Of a DNA stretch of 64,000 bases, positions 9,701 to 19,735 are shown one piece after another. This DNA is from Cephalopachus bancanus (Eukaryota > Chordata > Mammalia > Primates > Tarsiidae), in NCBI GenBank assembly GCA_027257055.1, contig JAPVLO010001005.1, positions 179,572 to 243,571 on the forward strand, given 5' to 3'. Within the stretch, counting starts at the first letter, position 1, and each line of letters begins with the position of its first letter. The notes beneath the pieces are model-generated. The model was not told the origin of the DNA. It made no database searches and worked only from the letters and a program-made list of their open reading frames with translations. Both the position numbers and the translations under genes were made by a program.

Positions 9701-12700
9701 GTGCCCATCAAGCGCTCAGGTAGGCATCTGGTGCCCCTCCCCAAGCTCTCTTCTCCTCACCTTATGCTCTGTGTGTATCCCCTTCTATTCTGTTCCTTCT
9801 ATGGCCAGCTGTTTCTTCTCCACCCTTGAGGACCCTGGCTGTGCTACCCTCAGCAGAGCTGGCAAAGAGGCTACTGCTCTGTGGCCCCTGTTCAGCTCAG
9901 GTGCTCCCTCCTCTCTCCTACAGAAATGCTGAGAGATATCATCCGTGAATACACTGATGTTTATCCAGAAATCATTGAACGTGCATGCTTTGTCCTAGAG
10001 AAGGTAAGAAGGCAGCCCCCCAAGAACAAGAATGATGGGGAAAGTCTTGATTTAAAAGATTCATGGGGTTTCTACTGGTAGTTTAGGGAAAATGTCCCAG
10101 GGAGATGAGTGACTACCTATGGATAGCTTCTGCTAGATTTTATAATTTCATAGTCTGTTTTCTTGTCCCTGCAGAAATTTGGGATTCAACTGAAAGAAAT
10201 TGACAAGGAAGAACACTTATATATTCTCATCAGTACCCCTGAATCCTTGGCTGGCATACTGGGAACGTAAGATGGGAAAGGAGGTGGGACGTGACCTTTC
10301 TTGGTGGTGCTTTTTTTTCCAGGAATTTAAGTAGATCAGGGGCACATAGCAGGTCATAGGAAGAACTGGGATATAATTCTCCCCTAGCTGAGGAATACTG
10401 GGGAGGCTAGATGGGCAAACTGACTGTGTCTCTCATGGAAATGGCTGCTGAAAATAAATTCTTTTCATATTCCTTTAGGACCAAAGACACACCCAAGCTG
10501 GGTCTCCTCTTGGTGATTCTGGGTGTCATCTTCATGAATGGCAACCGTGCCAGTGAGGGTGAGTGGCTGGATCTGCAGCAGGGGGTTGGACACAGCCTGA
10601 TTTCCATGCTCATTTTCTGTCCCTTGTCTCCCCTTGCCTCGCATTGCAGCTGTCCTCTGGGAGGCACTACGCAAGATGGGACTGCGTCCTGGGTATGATT
10701 GGGCTCTCTTATCTTTTGCCTGTTTGTATCATCCTTTGACAACAGAGGATGGTCCCAGGACTGCATTAACCTGGTGGTCTGGAGGGTTCAGTTTGGGGAG
10801 GTTCAGAGCCCAGGGATTTGACCTCAGAGGATGGGGAAATGGCCCTGAACTCTCTGCCTCTTTTCATTTGACTTCTGTGCAGGAAAGTTCTTTTCTTTTC
10901 TTTCGGCAAATTAAGTGTCTCTTCATATGAGTTTACTTTTTTTTTTTATCATTAGGGTGAGACATCCCCTCCTTGGAGATCTGAGGAAACTTCTCACTTA
11001 TGAATTTGTAAAGCAGAAGTAAGTGATGCCTAATGGGCTTTTCCTGGTCCTGGTGATTCTGCCTAAGTGCTGTTCAACCTTAAAAAGCCCTTCCCAAGCT
11101 CCTTTCTTACAATACACCTGTATATATGCAAACAGAAACCCGTATGTACTCAGGAGTATTTATTGCATATATTCCTCGTGGTTGAATTTTTTTCTGCAGT
11201 ATGGTTGTCTCGCAAGTGAAGCCTGTTCACCATCCCCATGATAGACCCTCCCAAGACTGGGCCAGGCTGAAGCATTTGCACTGCATTATAATCCTTGCAG
11301 TGGGTCTATCTATGGCTCACTGACAAGATTACAAGAACCTGGAGCTAGACCTGAGGCAGAGGGGGTGAGATGAAATGTCCTTTCTGTGACACTACATAAG
11401 CACAAGCCTCCCCTGCAGCTCTAATTGAATGCTTAATGTACTAACTCAGGAATTCAAGGCTTGGTAAGGGCAAATACCCTGATTATGTTTAGAAATGAGC
11501 CTGAGGGGCAGTTGCTACCTTAAATTTTATAGTTCAAAAATCTGGATTATTTTGCATTGGTGGACCACCGTTTGCCTGGGTAGGCAGTCACAAATACTTT
11601 TTTGCTCTTTCAGATACCTGGACTACAGACGAGTGCCCAACAGCAACCCACCTGAGTATGAGTTCCTCTGGGGCCTCCGTTCCTACCATGAGACTAGCAA
11701 GATGAAAGTGCTGAGATTCATTGCAGAGGTAATGGAGGAACTGCTCCAGAATGGGTAGGTCAAGGGATGGGGCTTTACTGGCTGGGAAAGGCCCAGAGCA
11801 GAAATGAGATCCTAGGTTTGACACATGGTAGGTACCACATTACTAGTGGTATTTGTTGTTGCTATTATGGAATCTTAAATATATATTAACTAATATGATT
11901 ATGGGCTTGGTTGTTGTTTTTTTAAGTTTTAAACTATTTTTATCTTAGCCCAGCTTGACAAAGGTATAATTGACAAATACAAATTGTATATATTTATAGT
12001 TTACAATGTGATTTTTAAGTTTTGTTTTGTTTTTCATTCATTTATTCTATTTATTTATTTTTTAGTCAGGGTCTCACTCTGTCTCCCAGGCTGGAGTGCA
12101 GTGGAACCATCACAGCTCACCGTAGACTCGACCTTCCGGGCTCAGGAAATCCTTCCACCTCAGTCTCCCTAGTAGTTGGGACTACAGGCGCACACCACTA
12201 TGCCTGGCTAATTTTTTATTTTTTATTTTTGTAGAGACAAGATCTCACTATGTTGCCCAGGCTGTTATTTATTCTTAATTGATTAATAAAAATAATATAT
12301 GTATTTATGGGGTACAATGTGATATAGTATGTATATGTCATAGAGTGATTAAATCAAGCTAGTTAACTATCCTTTACCTCATATACTTAATATTTTTTGT
12401 GATGAGAACATTTAAAATTACTCTCTTAGCATTTTTCAAATATGCAACACATTCTTATTAACTATAGTCATCATGTTGTACAATATATCTCCAGAACTTA
12501 CTCATCCTACCTAACTGAAACTTTATACCCTTTAACCAACATTTCCCCATCCTTCCCCACTACTCTCTGCTTCTATGAATCTGACCTTTTTAGATTCCAC
12601 CTACAAGTGAGATCATGCAATATTAGTCTTTCCGTGTGTGCCTTATTTCACTTAGCATAATGTCCTCTAGGTTCATCCATATTGTTGTAAATGGTAGAAT

Positions 12701-13206
12701 TTCTTTATTCCATTATGTGTGTGTGTATCACATTTCCTTTATTTACCTGTCCACTGATAAGCACTTAGATTGATTCTATGTCTTGGCCATTATAAATAGG
12801 TTTTTGTCTCATTTTCTATTCCTCATCTCAGGTTCAGAAGAGAGACCCTCGTGACTGGACTGCACAGTTCATGGAGGCTGCAGATGAGGCCTTGGATGCT
12901 CTGGATGCTGCTGCAGCCGAGGCCGAGGCCCGGGCTGAAGCGAGAACCCGGATGGGTATTGGAGATGAGGCTGTATCTGGGCCTTGGAGCTGGGATGACA
13001 TTGAGTTTGAGCTGCTGACCTGGGATGAGGAAGATTTTTGGGGATCCCTGGTCCAGAATTCCATTTACCTTCTGGGCCAGATACCACCAGAATGCCGCTC
13101 CAGATTTCCTCAGACCTTTGCTGGTCCCATTATTGGCCCCGGTGGTACAGCCAGTGCTAACTTTGCTGCCAACTTTGGTGCCATTGGTTTCTTCTGGGTT
13201 GAGTGA
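6722..13206 (+). CDS. MAGED1: MAGE family member D1 (NRAGE/Dlxin-1), spliced from 11 coding exons
   Basis: MAGED1 is a cytoplasmic and nuclear adaptor of the type II MAGE family. It is known to bind the p75 neurotrophin receptor, UNC5 receptors, DLX/MSX homeoproteins and RING E3 ligases such as PJA1, linking them to apoptosis, differentiation and ubiquitination. The coding exons are 6722-6766, 7494-8216, 8859-9527, 9656-9719, 9924-10003, 10175-10266, 10479-10558, 10650-10692, 10956-11018, 11614-11728 and 12832-13206. Together they give 2349 nt, or 782 residues plus TGA. All introns are GT-AG and all phases agree. The start ATG at 6722 follows GGAGCC and opens [10 protein letters not shown]. 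Residues 78-196 are a degenerate repeat, 301-449 the WQxPxx array, and about 472-670 the MAGE homology domain. The tail ends GAIGFFWVE. Residues about 728-746 are out of the expected frame. Human MAGED1 is 778 residues from memory; a 5-residue gain near residue 50 and the net 3-nt loss in exon 12 account for the difference. Confidence 0.95.
6767..7493 (+). other. MAGED1 intron 2
   Basis: C-rich intron between exons 2 and 3, with no recognised repeat. It ends in the tract CCTCTATTTGCAG. Confidence 0.8.
7494..8216 (+). CDS. MAGED1: MAGED1 exon 3: N-terminal region with a four-copy degenerate repeat
   Basis: The exon has 241 codons, phase 0 at both ends, with donor CGCAAG|GTGAGA. It starts [20 protein letters not shown]. 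Residues about 78-196 hold four imperfect copies of a unit of roughly 30-36 residues, patterned PKxAFKxxNxTTKGPNxxYxFxQ with a NEMAN-like linker. The fourth copy lacks the YDF part. The exon ends in the basic GKRTRK, a possible nuclear-localisation cluster. The reading runs open into the intron for 72 bases, which is not part of the gene. Confidence 0.93.
8455..8640 (-). mobile_element. MIR in MAGED1 intron 3
   Basis: ATTATCTCATTAAATCTTGA followed by CCCAGTTTTACAGAGAAGGA is the complement of the MIR core. It lies between exons 3 and 4. Confidence 0.75.
8859..9527 (+). CDS. MAGED1: MAGED1 exon 4: WQxPxx hexapeptide array
   Basis: The exon has 223 codons, with acceptor TGATGCAG and donor GAACGA|GTAAGC. 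From 8991 to 9437 (residues 301-449) it encodes about 25 tandem hexapeptides of the form W(Q/P)xPxx, beginning WQTPLA and ending WQNLRP. Three units start with Arg and one, WIPAE, is a residue short. This array is the signature of MAGED1 and is known as the interaction surface for DLX5/MSX2-type homeoproteins. The antisense strand is also open here because of the repetitive composition. Confidence 0.95.
9656..9719 (+). CDS. MAGED1: MAGED1 exon 5: start of the MAGE homology domain
   Basis: 64 nt, acceptor CCCCTCCCAG, donor CTCAG|GTAGGC. Codes [20 protein letters not shown] and then splits a Glu codon with exon 6. This is the first helix of winged-helix subdomain A. Confidence 0.93.
9924..10003 (+). 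CDS. MAGED1: MAGED1 exon 6 (MAGE homology domain)
   Basis: 80 nt, acceptor CTCTCCTACAG, donor GAGAAG|GTAAGA. Codes [20 protein letters not shown] and onward to FVLEK, a conserved MAGE-family segment. Confidence 0.93.
10175..10266 (+). CDS. MAGED1: MAGED1 exon 7 (MAGE homology domain)
   Basis: 92 nt, acceptor TTGTCCCTGCAG, donor GGGAAC|GTAAGA. Codes [20 protein letters not shown] and onward to AGILG. It splits a Thr codon with exon 8. Confidence 0.93.
10479..10558 (+). CDS. MAGED1: MAGED1 exon 8 (MAGE homology domain core)
   Basis: 80 nt, acceptor TTCCTTTAG, donor GTGAGG|GTGAGT. Codes [20 protein letters not shown] then GNRASE. This is the hydrophobic core helix, with the dileucine that MAGE proteins use for contact with RING ligases. 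Confidence 0.94.
10650..10692 (+). CDS. MAGED1: MAGED1 exon 9 (MAGE homology domain)
   Basis: 43 nt micro-exon, acceptor CATTGCAG, donor CCTGG|GTATGA. Codes [15 protein letters not shown]. The phases agree on both sides. Confidence 0.93.
10956..11018 (+). CDS. MAGED1: MAGED1 exon 10 (MAGE homology domain)
   Basis: 63 nt, preceded by a long T-tract and ATCATTAG; donor CAGAA|GTAAGT. Codes [20 protein letters not shown] and splits a Lys codon with exon 11. Confidence 0.93.
11614..11728 (+). CDS. MAGED1: MAGED1 exon 11 (end of the MAGE homology domain)
   Basis: 115 nt, acceptor GCTCTTTCAG, donor GCAGAG|GTAATG. Codes [20 protein letters not shown] and onward to KVLRFIAE, the family-typical end of winged-helix B. 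Confidence 0.93.
11885..12062. mobile_element. Probable L1 3' UTR piece in MAGED1 intron 11
   Basis: The segment around CAAAGGTATAATTGACAAAT resembles an L1 3' UTR. It is short and its orientation is uncertain. Confidence 0.35.
12063..12262 (-). mobile_element. AluJ-like remnant in MAGED1 intron 11
   Basis: The complement of an Alu starts at AGTCAGGGTCTCACTCTGTC and includes GTAGAGACAAGATCTCACTA. It has classic AluJ features, not the lineage-specific B-box change, so it is an older copy. Confidence 0.75.
12265..12800 (-). mobile_element. L1 3' end in MAGED1 intron 11
   Basis: The complement of an L1 3' UTR and ORF2 end. Landmarks are TACAAGTGAGATCATGCAAT and TTAGCATAATGTCCTCTAGG followed by TTCATCCATATTG. 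It stops about 30 bp before the exon 12 acceptor. Confidence 0.8.
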
Positions 13207-13214
13207 GATGTTGG
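12832..13214 (+). CDS. MAGED1: MAGED1 exon 12: C-terminus, stop and start of the 3' UTR
   Basis: The coding part is 12832-13206 (124 codons plus TGA), and the donor after the stop is TTGG|GTAGGT. It starts [20 protein letters not shown], then an Ala/Glu-rich helix, and ends [19 protein letters not shown]. Between about 13033 and 13096 the frame differs from the family. The expected peptide is encoded in another frame; about 2 nt are missing near 13033-13040 and 1 nt near 13093. The net 3-nt loss restores the frame. The block may be a real change or a base-calling error. Confidence 0.9.
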
Positions 13215-13422
13215 GTAGGTACATCACTTTGAATTGGGCAGTTAGGGTCTTTGGGAATACAGGGTCCATGGGGTTATATTTATGTGTGTGAGCTAGAAGT
13301 TCTAAAAAACTCTTGGTGGGGAGATGAGGGAAGTATGGGGAAGTTCTGTTTGGTATTTATATTCCTTACTATTTGATATATATCATTGATTTTTTTTAAC
13401 TTTTTGTTTCTTATGTTCACAG

Positions 13423-13628
13423 ATATTGCTATCAATTGCAATAGTCCTTCCCGAGTGAGGCTGAAGCCTCAGGTTCCTTCTCAAACACAGCTATCTAGAG
13501 AGCCACATCCTGTTGACTGAAAGTGGCATGCAAGATAAAATTATTTGCTGTTCCTTGTCTATTGCTTTTTTTCCCTTGTGTGCTGTCACGTTTTGGTATC
13601 AGAAATAAACATTGAAATTGCAAAGTGA
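13423..13628 (+). other. MAGED1: MAGED1 exon 13 (3' UTR)
   Basis: Acceptor TTATGTTCACAG before 13423. The exon is non-coding and matches the MAGED1 3' UTR from memory, for example AGCCACATCCTGTTGACTGA. It carries the polyadenylation signal at 13604-13609, with cleavage expected near 13628. Confidence 0.85.
13604..13609 (+). terminator. MAGED1: Polyadenylation signal AATAAA of MAGED1
   Basis: AATAAA lies in AGAAATAAACATTG about 20 bp before the remembered end of the MAGED1 mRNA. Confidence 0.85.
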
Positions 13629-13639
13629 ATTAGATATGC

Positions 13640-15674
13640 TCCCTGCTTTTTTTTTTTATATTCAAGGAGAGATCAACATGTTTGTAGGGGAAAGACAGGA
13701 TCTCAGCTCTAGCCTGAAGGGAAGACCAGCTTTTAACAGGTGGACACATGGGTAGATCCAGCAAATGGATTGAGAAACAAAGGAGGGATCAATGAACGCA
13801 AGTGTTAACGAGACCCAAGAACTAATATAGTTTGTTCGATAAATATCACTTAAGTGACTCATGTGATAGATATGCTGCTAGGTATCCTGGAGTGATTTTG
13901 ATAGAAGTGGAATAATGAAGGAGGGGGTAGATGGTGAGATAGTTGTACTTAAGAACACAGAGGAGGTAGAACTACAGATGATGGCAAGGTCCAGAGAGTA
14001 GGTAGTTGAAGGGGAAAGAAGATGACTTCCTAGAGATGAGAGGTTCTGTGGCCTGTGATTCCAAAGTGTTGGTTGTACTATCCACATGGAAAGTGAAAAA
14101 ACTTCAGAATGGAGGCAAGAAGAGTAAGAACAGTATTAAATGCCAAATTGTCCTCTGTGAGAAGGAGGAGAAATCCCTAATCATGTTGCCCATAAAAGGG
14201 TGGGTTCATAGGCACCCCTTCCCATTTCTGGAAATGCCGCCCTGGAATCCATGCCCCTAAGAAGCCCTCACAATTCCCCACCTGCACAGGATCAGAGCCT
14301 CATCACAGAAATGGGGTTGTATGGACAGTGAAAGAAGCCTCACAGTGGCCTCCCCTGCAGGGAGAAAGAAGAGCCTTTGTTGCTTAGAGAACAAGAATTA
14401 AATAAGACAAAACTCCACACACAGCCTTTGACTGTGACTGTGACTGTGACCAGGTACCTAATTTGAGCTGCTGAGGTTTATGCTGGAAACAAGGCTCTTC
14501 CACTGAGGATAAAATTAGGCCTAGGCCATAACTTAGGAGCTTGGTGGTATCTGAGTAAGTGGGCAAGGGGAGAGACAGGAACTCCTGGGTAAAAAAAAAG
14601 CACGAGCAAAAGCAATTTGGCCTGGGAAGGTCTCAGTAGTGGGCAAGGACAGTGTGTAGTGCTTCCTCAGTTTTCCGGGTGATGTCTGCATTCTGAGAAG
14701 AGGGCCCAGGATTAACAGGAAGCAGACAGCAATGTAGTGCCTCTTGTCATCACTGCCAGGTTTCCCTCCTTCAGCCAGACCTGGATTCTGACCCTGAGGC
14801 AGACCTGGGGACCCTCTGCCTGAGGCCTTTGTGGCAGAGGTCCCTTAGCCCTGCATCTCCATGGTGCCTCACATCTGGCTGTGGTCCCTGCATTTCTGGG
14901 TGCTGGTTATTGTTGGTACAAAACACCCAGGCTCTGATGAGTTTGGGAAGCCTTTCTGTGGGAAAGTGCTTTCACTATGTGCTGTATCCTCAGCCACCTT
15001 GGGCCACAGTGTCCCCCAACTACCTGAGACTTTTCCCAGTGTGTGTTCACAGCCTCCACATTCAGGTAGATGGACTCCACTTTGTAGCCTCAGAAAAGAA
15101 CAACCCATTTGTCCATAAACCCCCAAGGTAAACACAGGTTTCCCCTGAGGTATCATTTCTTCCATCACCACCCACACCCAGCTCCATACTGTATGCAGAT
15201 TGTGACTCCCCTGCCAGGAGGGGGGATTTAGACAGTTGTGTGATGCGTAGAGAAGACACAGGCATGAGAGGCAGTCCAAATTTGCCCCTAACAGTCTTAG
15301 TTCTCTGAGCTTCAGTTGCTCATTGGTAAATGGGGATGGGGATGAGAGGAGGTGAACTCTGTGGCCTACCCCCAGCTCTTATGGTCTGGGAGAAAGCAAT
15401 CTCATCTATGTAACATTGATGTAGTTCTGTATCAATGTTGGGGGCTCCAAGCCATGTTAGGTGCTGAAGAGGTAGCAGAGACTTGGGCCACTGCCTTGGA
15501 TGCTCAGTCCCAGGCAAAGTATATCTAGAGGAGAATGTGGTTACAGCAACACTAGGGGGGTGGAAGGTCAGGAGGGAGTTCTAGGGAACCTGAAGAAGGA
15601 AGAGGGACTGCATTGGAGCCTGAAGCTGGCAGAGGAGGCCCGGTGGCTGTAGAATTTCCTTAACTCCGCACCTG
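13640..15674. other. MAGED1 downstream DNA with no recognised gene or repeat
   Basis: About 2 kb with higher GC than the rest of the intergenic DNA. It contains only a small TGTGAC tandem at about 14429-14450. Open frames (for example 14829-15131 on + and 14869-15279 on -) overlap each other, lack a recognisable domain and show no splice context, so none is called as a gene. Confidence 0.5.
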
Positions 15675-15683
15675 TGAACTGTT

Positions 15684-15959
15684 TTTTTTTTAGTTGGAGT
15701 CTCACTCTGTCACCCAGACTGGAGTGCAATGGCCACCCCCGGCCACCGCAGCCTCGACCTGCTGGCTCCGGCGATCCTTCCCCCTCAGCCTTCCAAGTAG
15801 CCGGAATTACAGGCATGCGCTACCATGCCAGCTGATTTTTTGATTTATTGTAGAGATGAGGTCTCGCTGCCCAGGGGGTCTCGAACCCGTGGGCTCAGGC
15901 AATCCACTCACTTCAGCCTCCCAAAGGCGTGGGATTACAGGCTGAGCCACCGAGCCCGC
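15684..15959 (-). mobile_element. Lineage-specific Alu (younger type)
   Basis: Complement of the dimeric Alu with the compact CTCGCTGCCCAGG junction. TGAACTGTT flanks it at 15675-15683 and 15960-15968 as the target-site duplication. Confidence 0.9.
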
Positions 15960-16079
15960 TGAACTGTTCTTTACGCTAGGCCTTAGTAGGCCATCCTGTC
16001 CTGTTTACATCGTAAAACAGATTTGATTCTGCCCCTTCCCTGCTCATAAAATTCTGGTACAATTTGTACAATAGGCACC

Positions 16080-16400
16080 ATCTGAATAACATCTTTAGAT
16101 TAAATAACAATATTATATTAGTGTTAGTGATCTTATTTTGATTGCTGTGCTGGTTTTTGGTAAGAAAATGTCTTCATAACTTACTCTCAAATTATTTATA
16201 AAAGTGTGTGTGTATAGAGACAAAAGACTGAGAAACAGGGAGGATAAAACAAACATGGTAACATGTTAACACTGAGGAATCTAAGTTAACGTGGACAGGA
16301 ATTCTTTTCACTCCTCTTGCAACTTTTCTATAAGTCTTCAATTATATCAGAATAAAAATGTCTTTGAGAAGTATTTTTATTTTAACAAATATTCACTAAA
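16080..16400 (+). mobile_element. Old L1 3'-end-like remnant
   Basis: TTGCAACTTTTCTATAAGTC followed by TTCAATTATATCAGAATAAA is typical of an old L1M 3' UTR end. Assignment is tentative. Confidence 0.4.
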
Positions 16401-16662
16401 ATTCACCTATCCAACATCTACTATACATACTTCTTCACATAGCGCACTTCAAGAAAAGACACGGTAATATGATGATGCAGTTATTTTTTATACAAACAAA
16501 AGTACATTCACTCCTTTCCAAAGCGAAACAAACTAAAGTCTCATAAGTTGTTGCATCCAGATCCAAGCCCAGGGATAATGGACCATCCTAATTAGCAGTA
16601 GTTTCTGAATGAAGACATTTGGGGAAATAGCCAAAAAAAGAGCTTTAGGGAAGTGGTACTTC

Positions 16663-16664
<2 letters not shown>

Positions 16665-16710
<46 letters not shown>
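16665..16710 (+). repeat. (TG)23 microsatellite
   Basis: 23 uninterrupted TG units directly abut the tail end of the minus-strand Alu at 16711, in the place of its poly-T tract. Confidence 0.95.
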
Positions 16711-16712
<2 letters not shown>

Positions 16713-16981
16713 GGAATCTCACTTTGTCGCCCAGACTGAAGTGCAGTGGCTGCTCTCGGCCACCGCAGCCTCGACCTGCTGGGGCTCTGCCATCCTTCCG
16801 CTCAGCCTTCCAAGTAGCTGGAACTACAGGCGCGCGCTACCACGCCCGGTAATTTTTTTATTTATTGTAGAGATGAGGTCTTGCCAAGTTGCCAGGCGGG
16901 TCTCGAACCTGCGGGCTCAGGCAATCCACTCACCTCAGCCTCCCAAGGCGCGGGATTATAGGCTGAGCCACCAAGCCCGGC
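16711..16981 (-). mobile_element. Lineage-specific Alu (older type)
   Basis: Complement of the dimeric Alu. It keeps the CTTGCCAAGTTGCCAGGCGGG junction, i.e. without the 9-bp deletion. Its A-tail position is occupied by the TG repeat. No clean target-site duplication is seen. Confidence 0.85.
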
Positions 16982-17039
16982 GGTATGTAGACTTCTAAGG
17001 ACGGGTCCAGAGAATGAGATTATTAGTGTTAAATGTGAA

Positions 17040-18105
17040 TTGTCACTACAAGGCTCTCAGTAACCAGGTGAGCAACATGACTTGCTCATTGGAGGTCAGT
17101 AGGCCTCTTTCCTCAGCTACCTCCTGTGCTTGCTCTATGGGCACTTGCACAGAAGTGATCATGGTGGTATGAACAGAGACTATGTATGGGCTCCACAACA
17201 GGCTCACAAAGGCGGATGTGACTACTCCCAACTTTCCAACACTGTATTGAGTTCCTGATATGTACCAAAGTGAAGGGACCAGTCAAGTGCCTGGGAGTAG
17301 GTTAATTACATTGGACCCATTACATCATGGTAGTTAGTTGGATTTATGTTTCTCTGGAATAAGTGAATATTCTAGGTATGGATTTGCCTTTTCTACCTGA
17401 AGTATTTTTGTCTCACTGCCACCTGTAATCTCACAGAATACCTCGTTCACTATTATGAAATTCCAGTGTAGATGTTAGCCGAATACACTATAGGGAAGAT
17501 TTGTCTTGTTGGTATCTATTTACCTTCCTAATGGCACTCAATTTCCTTTTAGAACAATATAGTTCTCCCATTGGAGTCGACAGAATTTTAGAATGGCCCA
17601 CATGATTCCTACCCCATATACCTTCTAGCAGTTATTCAGTAAAACACTAATCTAGATGCTGCTGTAAAGGATTTTGCACATATATTCAAAGTCCAAAATT
17701 AGTTGACCTTAAAATAGAAAGATCATCCCGGTGGGCCTGACCTACTTAGGTGAGACTTTAGAGGGGACGGCACTCATTTTGGCAAGCAAGATTTAAAGAG
17801 TGAAGAATCTGAAGTGCAGAAATTCTCCATTCCTGGATTTGAAGATTGAGATGCTACATGGCAAAGAATATGAGTGGCCTCTGTGAGCTAAGTGCAACCT
17901 CCAACTGATAGCCAGTGAACAAATTAGGACCTTAGACCTACAGCTTCAAGGACAGAAGTTCTGCCAACAATCTGAATGACATTAGAAGACTCCAGAGAGA
18001 AGAAATGGCAGCCCTGCTGGCACCTTGATTTCTACCTTACCTGAACAGATAACCCAGTCAAGCCATGCCTTGACTTCTGACCTATAGTAACTAGGAGATA
18101 ATAAA
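17040..18105 (+). mobile_element. Decayed endogenous-retrovirus-like pol remnant and an adjoining old repeat
   Basis: In broken frames, 17040-17340 resembles the integrase N-terminal region of class III endogenous retroviruses. Several stops and frame changes interrupt it, and the metal-binding motif is not intact. The following 17680-18105 stretch (CGGTGGGCCTGACCTACTTA onward to GAGATAATAAATG) resembles another old dispersed repeat that I cannot name. No functional retroviral gene is present. Confidence 0.4.
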
Positions 18106-18295
18106 TGAATGCTGTACATTAGATCTCCAGAACTTATTTACCCTCTTTAACTGAAAGTTTGTACCTTTTGACCAATATCTCCCCATTTCCCCCAACCTCC
18201 AGCTCCAGTAGGCACTATTCTACTCTCTGTTTCTGTTTCACTTTTTTAGATTCCATATACAAGTGAGATCATGCAGTCTTCCTATTCCTGGCTTC
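18106..18295 (-). mobile_element. L1 3' UTR piece, left part of an L1 split by a nested L1
   Basis: Ends at TACAAGTGAGATCATGCAG. The next expected L1 bases, ATAATGTTCTCTAGGTTCAT, resume near 19277, which indicates an insertion between the two points. Confidence 0.65.
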
Positions 18296-19262
18296 TTTTT
18301 TTATTTTAAAAATGTGGGTACATTCAGGGTCAAGTATGGTCATTATACAGTGCCCTTGTTGATGTGGTGTGTCCCCCCCATACAAATGGTCATTATGCAG
18401 GTGCCCTTGTTGATGAGGTATGCCCTCCCTACCCCTGGCAGTTTCCCACTACTGCCAATCCCTTTCTTATAGTATTATGATAATTGATCAAGGTCCACTT
18501 ATGAGTGAGAACATGTGGTACTCTGTTCTTTGTTTCTGTGATACATCACTGAGTATTATAGACTCTAAGTTCATCCAAGTTGCTGTGAAGTTCATAATTC
18601 ATAATTTTGCCCTTCTTATGGCTAAGTATTATTCCATTGTGTATATGTACAACTTTTTTAATCCAGTCCTCTTTCGATGGGCAGCATGGTTGGTTCCATG
18701 TATTTGCTATTGTGAATAATGCTGAAATAAACATGCATGTGCGGTTATCTTTTTCATAGAGTGATTTGAGTTCCTTCAGGAATATTCCCAGTAGCAGGAT
18801 TGTGGGGTTGTATGGAAGGTCGATTTTTAGATCTTGTAGGAATCATTAAACTGTTTTCCACAGAGGTTGTACTAGTTTACACTCCCCCACCAACATCGTA
18901 GAAGTGTTCCCTTTTCCCCACATCCTTGCCAGCATCTGTTTTTTTTTTTTTTTTTTTTTTTTTTGATGATGGCCATCCTGACTGGAGTTCGGTGGTATCT
19001 CAGTGTGGTTTTAATTTGCATTTCTTTCATGATAAGTGAGGCTGAGCATTTATTCATGTATCTGTTGGCTGCTCATATGTCTTCTTTTGAGAAGTGTCTA
19101 TTCATATCTTTTGCCCACTTTGTAATAGGGCTGTCTGTTTTTTTTTCTTTTCAGCACGTTTGAGTTCCTTGTAGATCCTGGATGTTAGGCCTTTGTCAAA
19201 TATACAGTTGGCAAATATTTTTTTCCTATTCTGTGAGCAGTCTCCCTGCTCTCTTGATGGTT
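18296..19262 (-). mobile_element. Nested younger L1 3' fragment
   Basis: Starts with a T-rich tract and the L1 3' end that recurs at 38.4, 51.5 and 52.6 kb (TTGTTGATGAGGTATGCCCT, then GAGTGAGAACATGTGGTACT). It is 5'-truncated in ORF2. It splits an older L1, so it is the later arrival. Confidence 0.75.
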
Positions 19263-19735
19263 TCCTTCTCAGCCTAATGTTCTCTAGGTTCATCCATGTT
19301 GTCACAATGGCAAGATTTCCTTCTTTTAAAGGCCGAACAGTATTCAATTGTATATATATACTACATTTTCTGTATCCATTCATCCATTGATGGACATATA
19401 GGTTGATTCTACATCTTGATTATTGTAAATAATAATGCAATGAACATAGGAGTGCAGTAGCTCTTAGACATACTGATTTCATATCCTTTGAATATATACC
19501 TAGTAGTGGGATAGCTGGATCATACGATAGGTCTATTTTTAATTTTTTGAGGAACCACCATACTGCTTTCCATAAAAAATGCTCAACATCACTAATCATT
19601 AGGGAAATGCAAAGTAAAATCACAATGAGATATCACCCCACACCTGTTAGAATGCCTATTATAACAAAGAAAATAAATAACTAGTGCTGGTGAGGATGTG
19701 AAGAAAAATGACACCTGTTGACAATAATGTAAATT
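19263..19735 (-). mobile_element. L1 remnant with inverted 5' segment
   Basis: 19263-19573 is L1 on the minus strand, ending at ACCACCATACTGCTTTCCA. 19577-19735 continues with L1 on the + strand (ATGCTCAACATCACTAATCA onward). In L1 order the second piece lies immediately 5' of the first, so the 5' end is inverted as in twin priming. Confidence 0.65.

Noticed and set aside
6722..13206. Calling MAGED1 a pseudogene because of the exon 12 frame change
   Set aside because: All splice sites are GT-AG with consistent phases, the CDS is open from start to stop, and the frame is restored to the normal C-terminus.
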